Part shown: positions 42,001 through 53,100 of the stretch, piece by piece
Position numbering within the stretch: position 1 is the stretch's first letter
Layout of the letters: the number at the start of each line of letters is the position of its first letter
DNA from: Atrina japonica
Taxonomy: Eukaryota; Mollusca; Bivalvia; Pterioida; Pinnidae
DNA: 64,000 nt
Assembly (NCBI GenBank): GCA_030159075.1
Contig: BROG01000152.1
Location: forward strand, 1,077,501-1,141,500
Direction of reading: 5' to 3'
Program-made: the position numbers and the translations under genes
The notes under the pieces: model-generated
Database searches by the model: none
What the model saw: the letters and a program-made list of their open reading frames with translations, nothing else
What the model was told of the DNA's origin: nothing

Positions 42001-45000
42001 GCCAGCGATCGTTGTATTTTACCCGTCGGTAGTTATCTTACTTGTGTATAGCAACTGCTTACTGGTGGAAGGGAGATAACTCGAAGATAATTCTTGTGGG
42101 ATATTGTGAGAACTAATCACCAACATGGCGCAATACACAATGATTTGACAGTCGCATCATACCTGGAGGTATCAATTAATGCCTCAGGTGGTAATTAGGC
42201 ACTCAGACATGCTTTTTGACAGCGTGTTTTTACAACTAGGAAATAACAATCATTGCTGACTGATTGATGTTTTGTTTTCGATCGTGAATTGTAGATCTAA
42301 GTTTCCGGTGATGATTACTTAATCAACGAAAGACTAAGACTACAAAATAAAAAAGGACATGCCTTGTGACGAGGTGTCTTTACAAACACTGAACAGGAGC
42401 ATTTAAATATCATGGCTGAAGGATTGATGATTTTGTTTTCTCATATTCAGGAATGCAATGGGGAAATTATCTTACATCTTATCTTATGGAACATCACTTG
42501 ATAAGCAAGTCAACATCTCAATCCAGAGTAAAATCACAGGTGCTCATTGCACTGGATTATGTCTAATAAAAAGAAGAGCCGGCCTGGCTCAGTCGGTAGC
42601 GCACTCGACTCTTGATCGTGAGTCATTAGTTCGAGTCCAACCAGCGGGAGGTTGGTTTCCTGGCCTTCGGATGAGACAGTAAAACTTGAGGTCCCGTGTC
42701 ACAGTAGGTGTTGCACATTAAAGAACCCTCACTGCTCAATGGCCGTAAGTGCCAAGCATAGGCCAAAGTTTTAAGCCCTTCACCGGCATTTGGTGGTGTC
42801 TCCATATGAGTGAAAGATTCTTGAGTGGGTCATTAAACAACAATAAACAAACAAACAATAAAATGAAAATTAAATAAAATTCATCTATCTACAAATTTAC
42901 ACATATGTGTGACTTAACAACACATATCACCAACTTTGAGCAGTTTTTATGAGATTTGTCTCAGTTTTAATAGTGTGCCGTATCATAACGTATCCGCAAT
43001 GTTAATATAATTTCGTCAAAATTAATTAAAACAATCAATTGTTTCTTATCCTCATTATTTATATGTTGTACATGTATCAGTACAGGGATTTTTCCTATGC
43101 CGATTTTGGGTCCAATTACAGGACCCTTCCCAAATAAAAAATGGCTTGTATTTCCCCATAAATATGCAAAAATTCGCAATTTAGAATTTCAAAAAAAGAA
43201 ATGTATATATATATATATATTTTCCAACTTTTCCAGATCCTGGACCCAGAATTTGATATGTGATATTCTATATCATATATATTATTCCAAAGAGAACATC
43301 TAGTGATTAGAATAACAAATGCATGTGTAAAACTGCAACAATCTTGCCAAAGGTAACCCGTAATATCAGTTATTTTTTGTCCGCCATACTTTGAGCATTG
43401 CAAATTAACTTTCAGTAATTTTTTACGAAGATTACCGAGTGACTAATAAACATGTGCTATTTGCAGTTAATATACATTCTATTCTCATAACCCTTTGCGT
43501 TTATTTTCATACATCATCATTTCATACCTAAATCAGGCAAAGTTTGTCTTTTTCGTTGTTTCAAAACATTTGTTTCTGAAATTGTCCACATGCTGGTATA
43601 TCGGGTGATCTCAACCCATTTTTAACTCGTCCCATCCCATTCTCGGCTTTATCATTCTTGACATAAGATAATGAACTGCCCAACTCCACAAGACATGGCG
43701 GCACGATGTAAAACATGAGGTATATGCATACTTTTCACAGTTATATTTTGTTTTGATTTTGTCAACGTTATCATTCAGGGTAACATTAAAGATCGAAAAA
43801 ATTTATATGTTTATTCATTCACCCGATTTTCTTCAAAATATTTAAAACAGTGTTGAAAAGCATATATTTTACATAATACATGCACTTTCCAATAAAAATC
43901 ACATCCTGTATTTTAAAAATAAACATAAAACACATAAAAATCGGCCGACTTTAACATAGTCCGAGAGCGAAAAGGACCGAGATCCCCTGACCAAATTCCG
44001 AAGTACATTTGATTTGGTGAAGGAGTTTATCTGAAAGGTCATTGTATACGGAAATACAGCTGGATTTTTTCAGGTATGGGAAAACTTAAATTCTAATAAA
44101 ACAAATAACTTCGAAAAAAAGATCTTCTATACCATTTCACGTATTTGATAATGTATTGAACACATTTTATCATATTCTCGACTATATGTCAGGGAACAAA
44201 AATCATCATTGTGACAGCTTATATCACTTTAATACTATTGAGTCATCAATACAATGTACATGGCTGCTTACTGTTAAACCATTATTAATTGAAAGGTGAA
44301 AAAATTAAAGAACAAAGAAATCCTAAACTGCTGGACAGTCGGATAGACAAACAGATGAAGACAAAACGGATATACCTTTACTTCACCTGATTTCACTGGT
44401 GGGGCTTTAAAAAGTACCAGACTTCAAAATACAGGGAGGTAAAAAAAAGACTTGGGTAAGGGGCCTTGCTCATCATCAACTTCATAATGGTTCCACAAGG
44501 GGAGCCATGTATTGCCGTATCTTTTCTCACAGAATGCTTGTTCATATTGATATAAGTCTGTGTATTAATATTCAACTAATCATGTACAACTAAAACTCAA
44601 GTTAATAGAAAAATAACATTTTGACTTTAATACCTGAAAGCACATCCTAGTGGTAACACTTTTTGTACTTAACCCTCAGCCACTGAGATCATAAGGGTCC
44701 CACTTCAGGTCATATGAATATTTTTTATACTTTTACCATCAGTCACAAATGATCTCACATCTAGTTGTGTGGAACATATTCTTAAACTTAAATGATATAC
44801 TTTACCTTCAACAGCAGTAACAGCCTGATCACCTGCATTGCCGCTGTGAATGTCATCATATATGTCTGTCATCTGATCTGTTTCCAAGGCGAAGTAAACA
44901 GGTATACTGGTCTCTTCTGCCAACACTTCTTTCTCCAACACCTGAAGATGCTTTAAAATAATAGACAAAGGTCAATAACCTGGCCACTTACTCACCCCTT

Positions 45001-48000
45001 AAGACACATTTGGACTAGCCTAATCTATTGATTTATAGAAGGGTCCATCTATTTTCAGGGGTTGATGAGTTCATAACTTTTTATAGCATTTTTCATAGTT
45101 ATTGCTATATACAAATACATGCCACAAATAGAATGAAATAGGTCAATTATTTTCTTACAAACTAAAAGGTTTATTCAAAGTGTACATTTCAAAATGTACA
45201 CAACATATACAGTCATAATAAAGGTAACTTTACGTTTTTTCTTTTTTACCACTTTTTTGGTGACTTCTATATATCATTCTTAGCTCATGAAATTTATACC
45301 TGCAATACTCAAAAAGTTCTCATAAATATTTTATTGTATAAATTTACATAAAATTTGTCTTGATTCATATCTAGCACCAATTTTCAAAATTTGAGCTCCA
45401 AAACACATCAAACTACAGACTCACTGAGAGTGAGATCAAAGGTTAATAATTTCAAGCTCCCTAATTATAAATTACCTCTATGTACTGCATAAATAAACAT
45501 GTAGATATATAGTGAAATCTCATTATGTCGAAATCGGACGAGACAAAATTCTGGTTATGTCAAAGTTGAAGACCGGTCCTGATTTTTTGGCTAGATATTT
45601 ATACTACATGTACTTTTATTCCTGCTATCTCCAAGTTTTATCTCGAAATTTTGCTTATCTTGAAGTATATTTCTGGTCAAAGGTATTGAAATATTATAGA
45701 AATGACACTTGTTATCTTGAAATTACCTTCGGCAACTGAACATTTACTTTTTGTATGCAAAAAAAAAATTATAATTAATTACATTGTACTTGTTTACCTG
45801 CAAAACACGGGACGATCAACTTTTAAAGAGTCATGGTGAAAGGGTAACTTAATATTAATATATAATTTAATACTTGATATTATGTGTATAGAAATTTGTG
45901 GGTTTTTTAAAACCAAAATCTTTAACATTTTATAAATGAAGTCAGATTAAATCATAACAAGCAAGGCAGGACAAATCCACTGGCCTGATGCCCAGGACAA
46001 GCTCAATTTTGGCTTTGGCAAGTTGAAAAATATGGATGGCTAGCCCTTAGGCAAGATAAAATAAATTAATGATATTTTAAAAATTGGTCTAGTCTTATTA
46101 CTACTGCAAGTGTTGAGGGAAACGATGATCAAATAAATGATCAGATTTTATCTTAATACTGATATACCTTTTTATCTTCATCAGAGATGAAACTAAGGTT
46201 AGCTGGAATAAGGATAAGTAAAGCCCCTGCATTTTCTTGGATGAGATCTCGATATTTTGAAATTGACACTTCCTGCAGTCTTGCAACAATACAACGACGA
46301 GTGATCATTTTGGCATCAGCTGGCCTGGCTTCCATGTTGACAGGTGAACTTCGACAACCTTTAAACATTAAAAAGGTGTATACATTGTAGGTTAACCTAA
46401 AACTTCACACCCAGTGTATAGGACTGACTAAAATCAATGTATATGATCTGTAAGTGACTGCATGTGTTTGAGAACTTATTTAAACACAAGAATCTCATAG
46501 TAACGACCAAAGGTGCTTTTTAAAATAAAAGTATTTAAAACATGGCAATAAGTTGCATGCTTTCCTCTTTACAATGTGCATGTACAGGGGTTGCGCTGGT
46601 TAAAGAATTTGTGGTGCCAAAAAAAGTTATCAAAATCTGTATAACACTCACTATATAATTTATGGTGGAGTATGGACAAGTTGACGGACATCGCAGACGA
46701 CACCACGATCTCATTTCAATATTTCTCAATTTTCAAGTAAAATCAATAAGGACACAAGCTGCATGAAATTAATATAACATTAATGATGTTAATCTTTGAT
46801 GTCTGTATATAGCACAGAACATATGGATAGTGATTATAGGTGTGGAGGTTCAAATATACATGTAATCAATCTGATTAAGTACATGTAACTGACCACGGTA
46901 CAGGTCGTTGTGTAATTACCTCCAGCACACGTCCGATAATTACACTCCTGTATGGTCCAATGACATTAATACATAGGGTTATCAGTCCACGTATCTTCAG
47001 ATGACGATTTGGAAATATAATTGACTTACGTAACCTAATTGGCTTAATACTTCAATAAAATGGAGGCGCCTGAAATATTGCCAAAATATATTTTTTGTTG
47101 CCAGTTGAAAAAAAAATCACAATTTGTGACACTGGCAAAGTCCAGTGCAACCCCTGCATGTATGTACTCAGTCAAACCAGGAGCTTGACTGAAGTACTAG
47201 TGGAGACAATATCTATAAATTTGTTTTGTGATTTAATTCAATTAAGGAGTAACATTTTTATTTGTATATATCTGAATCTATGCTTATTTTTTCACTGAAG
47301 GTAGTCAACTAACATGTCTGCTAGTGAATCCCTCTGCTAGTAAAATTTATATCCTGGTAGCCAGTAGGGTGTCGGGTGAATTTGGCAACAAGGCCTAAAA
47401 TAAAATTAAGTTTGTTTGCTGTTTACCGACCAACCCAAAAATATCACCGCGACTCGGAAAATTTTATTGCTGTTTTCAAAAAAATATTTTTTTTATTGAC
47501 GATCTTTCTGGAACGTTGGATTACCGTCACAACTTTATATAGTATAAGTATTACTTCGTCTCGATCTCTAAGAATATACATATATATATTTTGACCGTGG
47601 CGCTATTATTTATTCAATGAAACATCGTATATTAACAGTATTTTATCCGAGTAGTGTAAAATAATGACCAAAATGTATGTAACATGAAACTAGGGGCCTA
47701 TCAAGGAACTGCAAATTCATAATATGGCCTCTTCTAACTCTTCGATATATTACTAATCCATCTACAGTATTGGGGCATAAATGAGTTGGCCAAACTTTCT
47801 GTCCCGATTTTAAGCAATTTTTTACGGGGGGGGGTGTAAATCAGGATTTTACCCTAATCCCTTTGGAGATTCTGTCTGGCGGGGCAACATGACAGAATCT
47901 CCAAAGGGATTTATTCAGATTTTACTCACTCAAAAATTCGCTTAAAATCGGGACATAAGGTTTGGCCTAAGCTACAGCTATATCCCAGAACGACACATGT

Positions 48001-49296
48001 ATTATCTCTACGAATACTATCTATAAAAATAGGAAACCAATAATCCTGTATGATACATGTTTTACTAAGATAAACAATTTATGAAACACCTGTGTAAATT
48101 TGTTTGATATGTTTCCTCCTTTCATGAAAGCTGAAGGGAATAATGTTTTAGCAAACATAAAATCGTGTAGACAGTTACGTAAGAGTTACCTCCCGTTATT
48201 TTTTTTTTTATTTAATAATTTTACAAAAACGATATCAAATCTAGTAAAATGATACCAATTAAATTTATACACCTGTTTTCTTGAACATAACCCTGTGTAC
48301 TTCTCTAATTTACATTAGAAATATATTTTTAAAAAACCCAGGAAAGTTATTATTTTAAAACATCAACTCTGTCACTGCACCATGCACTTTATTATAGATA
48401 CTGCCTCGCCATATATCCGACTGCTGATAGTTGGGAGGTCAAGTTGAGCCTCTGATGTAATATTGGCAAATCTGTTAAACTTGCAACCAGTGAACAAATG
48501 CTATGAGATGGCTGTTGAGATTTGATAGATAATTGTTGTACAGTGAAAACTTATTGATATTTTGCAAATAACCTCTCTATTCTCATGTCTGTCTCAAACA
48601 TTTAAGAAATATTTAATGTGTCCTCATTTACAATTATTTTCATTATAATTTGTACAGAAAATGACTGACTGAACAATGACAGAAAAATTTCCAATAAAAT
48701 AAAATAATTTCCCTACCTACCTACCCATAGGTAAAAGGGTAGAGTTGGTAAACAGCAAACAGAGAATATTTTATGTCTGGCCCAAGTAATTTTGGCACTT
48801 GTAAACGAGTAAACAGGCGACTGTCAAACGGAGGTGGACCTTACAAATTCCCCTTCAAGCATTTCATATACAACCCATGATAATCTCTCATACAAAAATC
48901 GTTTAACAGAATTATTAATTCTCGACCCCACTGAAAGAAACATTTTTTTAACAAGTGAAGTGTTTGTGCCAGTGTTTGCTAGGGGAAGGACAAGAATGTT
49001 TTTGGAATTTCAAAAGCGTATGGTACCACCGTGGTCCGTGAATAAAATACGAAACACTTGAACTGCACCGAAGCATAATATTTTAAATAGTGTTAAGAAG
49101 TCGTAGGACTTCGTGACTTACCATAATGAACACCATGCAAATCATATTGCTGCATGCGGTAGGACGCAAACTCATGAGCAGCGGACACCGGGCTTACTGG
49201 TGATAAAATGATGAATATTGGTACAAAGAACAAAAACGATAGCGGAAAACTGTTCTTAAACATCTCTAACACTTCTCCGAGGTCCCCAAGCACCAT
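27067..49296 (-). CDS. NCLN: Nicalin, BOS complex subunit of the ER multipass translocon (14 exons, complete)
   Basis: Coding exons, 5' to 3' on the minus strand: 49296-49122, 46358-46168, 44950-44806, 41709-41615, 41479-41396, 41187-41084, 40875-40787, 40225-40101, 37885-37695, 34372-34255, 32175-32012, 29909-29856, 29413-29335, 27132-27067. All introns are GT-AG and the phases close to 559 residues, against about 563 in vertebrate nicalin. The N-terminal hydrophobic signal is at roughly residues 12-42, followed by [30 protein letters not shown] block is near residue 180. The nicastrin/M28-like core carries [10 protein letters not shown] near 223, SNASG and [26 protein letters not shown] is near 375, and [12 protein letters not shown] and RYLKDVRK follow. 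A C-terminal transmembrane helix spans about 517-538 with a short basic tail. In vertebrates nicalin works with NOMO and TMEM147 at the Sec61 translocon and lacks protease activity. The gene is intact despite many intronic insertions. Confidence 0.96.
27856..28093. repeat. Repeat rich in AGACCACCTC, relative of the ACAGTGAAAC family
   Basis: AAGACC(A/G)CCTCTTA recurs four times from 27882. The right part has GGTGGTCTTAATAACAAGGT and ends TCCATTGTA. It matches the 'gaccacct' core of the members at 36.7, 38.8 and 41.9 kb. Confidence 0.55.
28197..28508. repeat. 53-bp tandem repeat, about six copies
   Basis: Unit core: TATTTGTGACAAATCGTCAT, TTTATGCGATACCAGATAAA, AGTGATATG(A/G)CCG. The copies are near identical and one has lost two to three bases. 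Each unit contains the short palindrome TTTGTGACAAA. Confidence 0.9.
30566..30750. repeat. Perfect inverted repeat, 67-bp arms and 51-nt loop
   Basis: Arms at 30566-30632 and 30684-30750 are exact reverse complements over 67 bp, from CAGAAAAACACTCAAATTTC at the outside to GACGACAATAT at the loop. Lies in the nicalin intron between the exons at 32012 and 29909, so it would fold in the pre-mRNA. Arm identity implies a recent origin or active sequence homogenisation. Confidence 0.95.
30928..31217. mobile_element. Possible MITE with imperfect inverted ends
   Basis: Left end CAGAGATGCCAACTTTAGA pairs imperfectly with right end GAGAGGTTGGCACCGCTGG. The interior has GGGGGATCCCGGGG. No open frame; intronic. 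Confidence 0.45.
32700..33960 (+). pseudogene. Decayed Penelope-like reverse transcriptase, antisense in a nicalin intron
   Basis: Fragments in several plus-strand frames read like a Penelope-like element [22 protein letters not shown] near 32800-32860, [26 protein letters not shown], then FSTLYTTIP near 33075-33110, and [20 protein letters not shown] near 33580-33660. The frame is broken repeatedly. The segment carrying the catalytic acidic pair appears deleted: FRYI near 33465 runs straight into LEINN. The last open segment, about 64 codons, ends at 33793. There is no intact endonuclease domain. The assignment rests on recognising the RT core by eye. Confidence 0.7.
35960..36089. repeat. 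26-bp tandem repeat, five copies
   Basis: Unit AATTCAGTCATTAACAACTG plus ATGACA, essentially identical in all five copies. Within the unit TCAGT and ACTGA are complementary. Confidence 0.95.
36476..36552. repeat. Inverted repeat with 22-bp arms
   Basis: The left arm TATCCATATCATTAGACTGC-AC pairs with the right arm ending GATATGGATA with one mismatch, around a 33-nt loop. Confidence 0.85.
36717..37086. repeat. Inverted-end repeat (ACAGTGGTACCT family) interrupted by a SINE
   Basis: The left end CTACAGTGGTACCTAACTTG and the right end GTACCACTATACTG are inverted. AGACCACCCC and GGTGGTCTTTTAT are family motifs. The SINE at 36787-36955 splits it. Confidence 0.7.
36773..36969 (+). mobile_element. 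5'-truncated SINE with 14-bp target-site duplication
   Basis: ACAAGACATGTGGT occurs exactly at 36773-36786 and 36956-36969. Between the copies lies the 3' part of the SINE seen complete at 42578: AAGAACCCTCACTGCTC, AAGTGCCAAGCATAGGCCAA, ATATGAGTGAAAGATTCTTG, AGTGGGACGTTAAACAA, then an A/C-rich tail. The tRNA-like head is missing, as expected from incomplete target-primed reverse transcription. Confidence 0.9.
37902..38499. repeat. 27-bp minisatellite, about 21 units, next to nicalin exon 9
   Basis: Unit AGTATAAGGATATGTTTATT followed by ACTACAC, with AAGG/CAGG and GGATA(T/C) variants and a few units shortened by three or more bases. The period is a multiple of three, so both strands stay open for almost 200 codons. 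The array starts about 17 bp upstream of the exon 9 acceptor (exon begins at 37885 on the minus strand). Confidence 0.95.
38703..38886. repeat. ACAGTGAGACTTG repeat family member
   Basis: Starts TACAGTGAGACTTGTATAGA and ends AAGCAGGTTTTACTGTA. The right half GACCAGGTGGTCTTTATACA matches 24.5 kb. Confidence 0.7.
39449..40090. mobile_element. Roughly 640-bp dispersed non-coding element abutting nicalin exon 8
   Basis: Starts ACAAGAGGCCCAATGGGCCT and ends AGGTCACCATGAGCCTTTGG, then TTCGGGTGACCTAAAAA. The interior has the GACCCCATGACCTTGAAATT and TTGGACCACTGGTTCTTGAG motifs. The layout matches a repeat I recall as abundant in bivalve genomes (from memory, unverified). Its right end is within about 10 bp of the exon 8 donor (40095-40100, minus strand). 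Confidence 0.65.
41874..42020. repeat. ACAGTCAAACTTGCC repeat family member
   Basis: TACAGTCAAACTTGCCTTAG followed by GACCGCCC and GCAACCACCTGCCC blocks. A right-end ACTGTA is not evident, so the copy is probably truncated. Confidence 0.5.
42578..42858 (+). mobile_element. Full-length tRNA-derived SINE
   Basis: The tRNA-like head at 42578-42650 has A box TGGCTCAGTCGG (42585-42596) and B box AGTTCGAGTCC (42628-42638). The anticodon-loop sequence CTCTTGA resembles tRNA-Lys(CTT). The body follows (AAGAACCCTCACTGCTCAAT, AAGTGCCAAGCATAGGCCAA, GATTCTTGAGTGGG), then an (AACAA)n-type tail. The same body occurs 5'-truncated at 36.8 kb. AATAAAA near both ends could be a target duplication. Confidence 0.85.
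45504..45745 (+). repeat. Probable dispersed repeat with TTATGTCGAAATC-type units
   Basis: Starts AGTGAAATCTCATTATGTCG. Short motifs such as TCTCGAAATTTTGCTTATCT and TTATCTTGAAAT recur in it. It resembles the ACAGTGAAAC family at the left end only. Confidence 0.4.
47788..47967. repeat. Nested foldback: outer 28-bp and inner perfect 21-bp arms
   Basis: The outer arms start GGCCAAACTTTCTGTCCCGA and end with the near complement at 47940-47967. The inner arms 47856-47876 and 47891-47911 (AATCCCTTTGGAGATTCTGT plus C, and complement) are exact around a 14-nt loop. G9 sits at 47825-47834. Confidence 0.9.
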
Positions 49297-49840
49297 CTTG
49301 ATGAATGATTTAGCAAATATCTAAAGAACAAGATTTCTGATACCGACGCATAAAATGTGACCTGACCGGAAATGGTATTTTTTTTAAAACGAGGACGAAG
49401 AAGAGTGTACCAGGGGAAGTAAGTACGTTCTGCCTGTCCAGGTGTCAACTCTCCTGAAGCTGCGTACACTGTTGTTGAGACAAACATGTTGACTTGCCTA
49501 CATATCAACAGAGACAAATGCTATCTCAAATTGCTGTTAGTAGAAATCAAACGGTTTAATTCACTAAAATTTCCTAATTTATATTAAAATTCCCATTAAA
49601 AAAAAAAAAAAACCAAACAAATATATTTTGAGTAAGTAAACAGTGTAGAGAATGGTTTGTAAAACTGCATAACTAGTTTTTTGTATTTTGAAAACAGTTT
49701 CCTTTAAGTGTAAGTGAAACCCAAATAGAAGAGCTTATGATGTCTAACTGTTAGGGCTTTATATAACGCAGCTGTGATGTGGTATCATAATTTTACTACT
49801 GAATATTTTCTGTTTTAATAACTTAACACTTTCCAATATG
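49297..49840. other. Nicalin 5' flank between its start codon and the element
   Basis: About 545 bp with no coding signal. It should hold the nicalin 5' UTR and promoter. The only notable feature is an A-run near 49597-49612. No clear TATA box for nicalin could be chosen. Confidence 0.5.
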
Positions 49841-50162
49841 AGTAGTATATGTACTACACTTCAGCTCTCCTTTTTCCAAGAACTACCTGTACGTGTCGAT
49901 TTCCCGGAATTCCGTTTGTCACGTGTCCCCATTTGTGACCCCGTTTGTTATTTATATACGTGGATATATATAAAATACTGTGTGTGTGTTTGTTTGTACG
50001 CGTTAGATGGTTTTTTCAATTTTATCTGTGCCTATAGACGATACGCTCCCGTGCTCGCCCAGGTAAAACTAACCGCACGAGTGTGTCCCGGTAGGTGCTC
50101 CAACGGTATAGTGTAGTAAATATTGAAAAAGCCATAAGTAATTACACCTCAATTTAAAAAAC
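49841..50162. other. Candidate left terminus and polymerase promoter region
   Basis: Starts AGTAGTATATGTACTACACT, in which GTAGTA (49842-49847) and TACTAC (49852-49857) form a 6-bp hairpin. AATATG at 49835-49840 is the candidate 6-bp target duplication. Polinton ends usually begin with AG and duplicate six bases. A TATATATAAAATA box lies near 49965-49978. An AATTTAAAAAAC tract directly precedes the polymerase start codon. No opposite terminal repeat is visible in the window. Confidence 0.4.
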
Positions 50163-53100
50163 ATGTCTCATGCACAACGATCTACCGAGCGGTTATTGGA
50201 TTTACCGATTCCGCCCGAGAGATCTATTACTACTCAATATATTGAAACCGTTATTAGATCTCCCGATTCCTGACGATTTTAAAAAAAAATATTTAAAAAC
50301 CCAAACGTGTCTACACGGGCCAGACCTATCGTTACGACAGAATTTCCTCGACCGCGCAGGTTAAAGTTTGAAACCAGGTTCGACGAGTATAGAGTGGTCC
50401 TGTTGAGGGACGACCGGGTTATCGATATAGACCGTTTATTTGTACAACTCGTAAGGTCGGTGATAAACGATAGAGGGTTGCAAAACGGCGATAAATTTCG
50501 CCTCATCATCAATCACTCGAAAATTCCCGAATCCATTCAGTACGAAATATATTAACGTCTCGTGGGATTTAGCCGAAGATTTATTCAAAGCACTGCAAGA
50601 GTATATAAATATTACGAGGTGTCCTTAGACGAAGTAGAAAATAGTCGTCCAGTCTACGATAATGCCGAGGGGAAAGGGGAGATCCAAAGAACCGGTAACA
50701 AAGAGACCTCGTCGAAGAAGAGAAGTATCATCACGATTAAAAACGACGACGTCACGTGTCTGGCACGAGCCATCGTGACGGCGGTGGCCAACAAACATAA
50801 AGACAAATGGACGAATTCCAGCTTCGAAACGGTTTCAACGACAGTCGTAAATTACAAAGGGCCGAAGCGTTAAAACTTCACGAAGAAGCGGGCGTTCCCC
50901 GTCCGGGATGACGGTTGTACCTTGGAAGACGCGAAAACGTTTGCCGATCACCTGGGAGTGCAGATCAACGTGGTGGACGGTGAACGGTTCAACGAGATCA
51001 TCTATACGACCGAAGGAAGTGACGACGACGCGATCTATCTGTACAAGAATAAAAATCACTTCGACGTGATTACGAAGATGAACGGTTTTTTGGGTACGGG
51101 ATATTACTGTCACACTTGTAAGAAGGGATATACGAGACGAGATCGTCACAGATGTCCAGATAAGTGTCTATCGTGCTTCGGTTACGATTGCCCCGGGGGC
51201 GAAAGGATAGTGTGCGACGATTGTAACAGAGCGTTTTTTCGGCGAAGTCTGTTTTAAGGAACATAAACGCAACAGAGGCACGCGAGACGGCGAACCGGAC
51301 GTGGTTTGTTCAATCGTTCAGAAATGTTTAGAGTGCGAACGGGTGACCAAGGACTTGAAGTCCCACGTATGCGGTCATCTCGAATGTCCGAATTGTCGTG
51401 CATACGTCGACATGACGACGCACAAGTGTTTCATGGTCCAGAAAAATGTAAGGGTGGAAAATGCAAATCGGCCGAGTGCAAAAAAAAGAAACCCGAGAAC
51501 CAGTGTTACAGTTGTAAAACGCGGACGACAGAGAATTATTTTTACGACATAGAAGCCTCGCAAGACACCGGCGTTCACATACCGAATCTAATCGTGTGCC
51601 AAGACTTTGACGGTAAACAACACGAATTTTCTACCGTCGACGAGTTCTGCAAGTTTGTGTTGGATCAAAAAGTGGGTACGTTCATCGCCCACAATGCCAA
51701 AGCGTATGACGCGCAGTTTTTGTTAAAGTATTTCGTGGAACATAACATTAAACCCTATTGTATTTACAACGGTACGAAGATCATGTACATGGAAGTCGGT
51801 TGTGTTCGCTTTATCGATTCCATAAATTTTGTCCAATCCGCTCTGGCGGAATTTCCGAAGACGTTTGGTATGACCGAACTCAAAAAGGGTTATTTCCCGC
51901 ATTATTTCAACAAGCCGTGTCACCAACGTTACGTGGGACCGTTGCCTAGTAAAAAAACACTACGGTGTCGATTACATGAGCAAACGCAACAGGGAAGAGT
52001 TTTTAAAGTGGTACGAGATGCGAAAGAACGACGTGTTTGATTTCCAGAAAGAACTGAGGGAGTACTGCACGTCCGACGTCGACATATTACGACGGTCCAT
52101 GTTGAAATTCAGGGAAGACTTTATCGCGTTGGATCCGTTACAGTACGTGACGATAGCGTCCGTGTGCATGACCGTTTACAGAAGTAATTACATGCCCGAA
52201 AAGATGATAGCCGTCCATAACGATAACGTCGTTCGCGATACGTACAGTGCGAAATCCATTTCTTGGTTGGATCACGTGGCCGAGAGAGACGGCGTCGTCA
52301 TACGACACGCGTTGAACGGCGGCGAGGTGAACTCTGCCGACGACATCGGTAAAGTCGACGGGTACTGCGAAGACACGAGGACGGTTTACGAATTTCAAGG
52401 ATGTTTCTGGCACGGGTGTAAAAAGTGTTACGCTCGAAACACCGTCAATAACTAGAACCAATTCGAGATGGACACGCTCAGAAAACGAACCTCCGCGAAA
52501 AACGAGAAGATACGAAGGGCCGGTTACGCGTTCGTCGAGGTCTGGGAATGCGATGCGAAAGACATAGCCGTTAAAGAGATCGTGACGCCGTTAGACCCGC
52601 GAGATGCCTTTTTCGGCGGTAGGACCAACGTGACCAAGTTGCTGTACGACTTCGACGGTAGAGAAAAGGGACGATACGTCGACTTTGTCAGTCTGTACCC
52701 GACGGTCCAGTTTTATAAGACCTACCCTGTCGGTCACCACCAAAATAGTTAATCCCGAGCGCGTCGATCGAACTTGGACGGGGTTCGTCAAATGTAAAGT
52801 CGTGCCTCCCCGGAAATTATATCATCCCGTCCTACCCGTCAAGATGAAATGCGGAAATGCCGAAAAGCTCTTGTTCCCGCTGTGTAAGACGTGCGCCGAA
52901 CGACGGTCACAGAAACCGTGCGAACACACCGACGAGCAGAGGTCGTTCGCGGGCACGTGGTGTACTCCCGAGCTATTCAAGGCCTTGGATAAGGGGTACG
53001 AGATAGAGAAGATTTACGAAGTTTGGGATTTTCTCTACAACCACCGAGGACGCGGACCTCTTTAGAGGCTACGTCAAGAAGTTTATGAAGATCAAGATGG

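Noticed and set aside
42578..42650. Functional tRNA-Lys gene
   Set aside because: The A and B boxes are good but the sequence continues into a SINE body and tail shared with the copy at 36.8 kb, and the acceptor stem does not close convincingly.
48834..49061. 75-codon plus-strand ORF in nicalin intron 1
   Set aside because: Protein-like composition but no splice sites, family or context; possibly a transposon fragment.
49838..50116. 92-codon ORF at the left end of the element
   Set aside because: Starts before the probable terminus, has low-complexity composition and no element-like leader.
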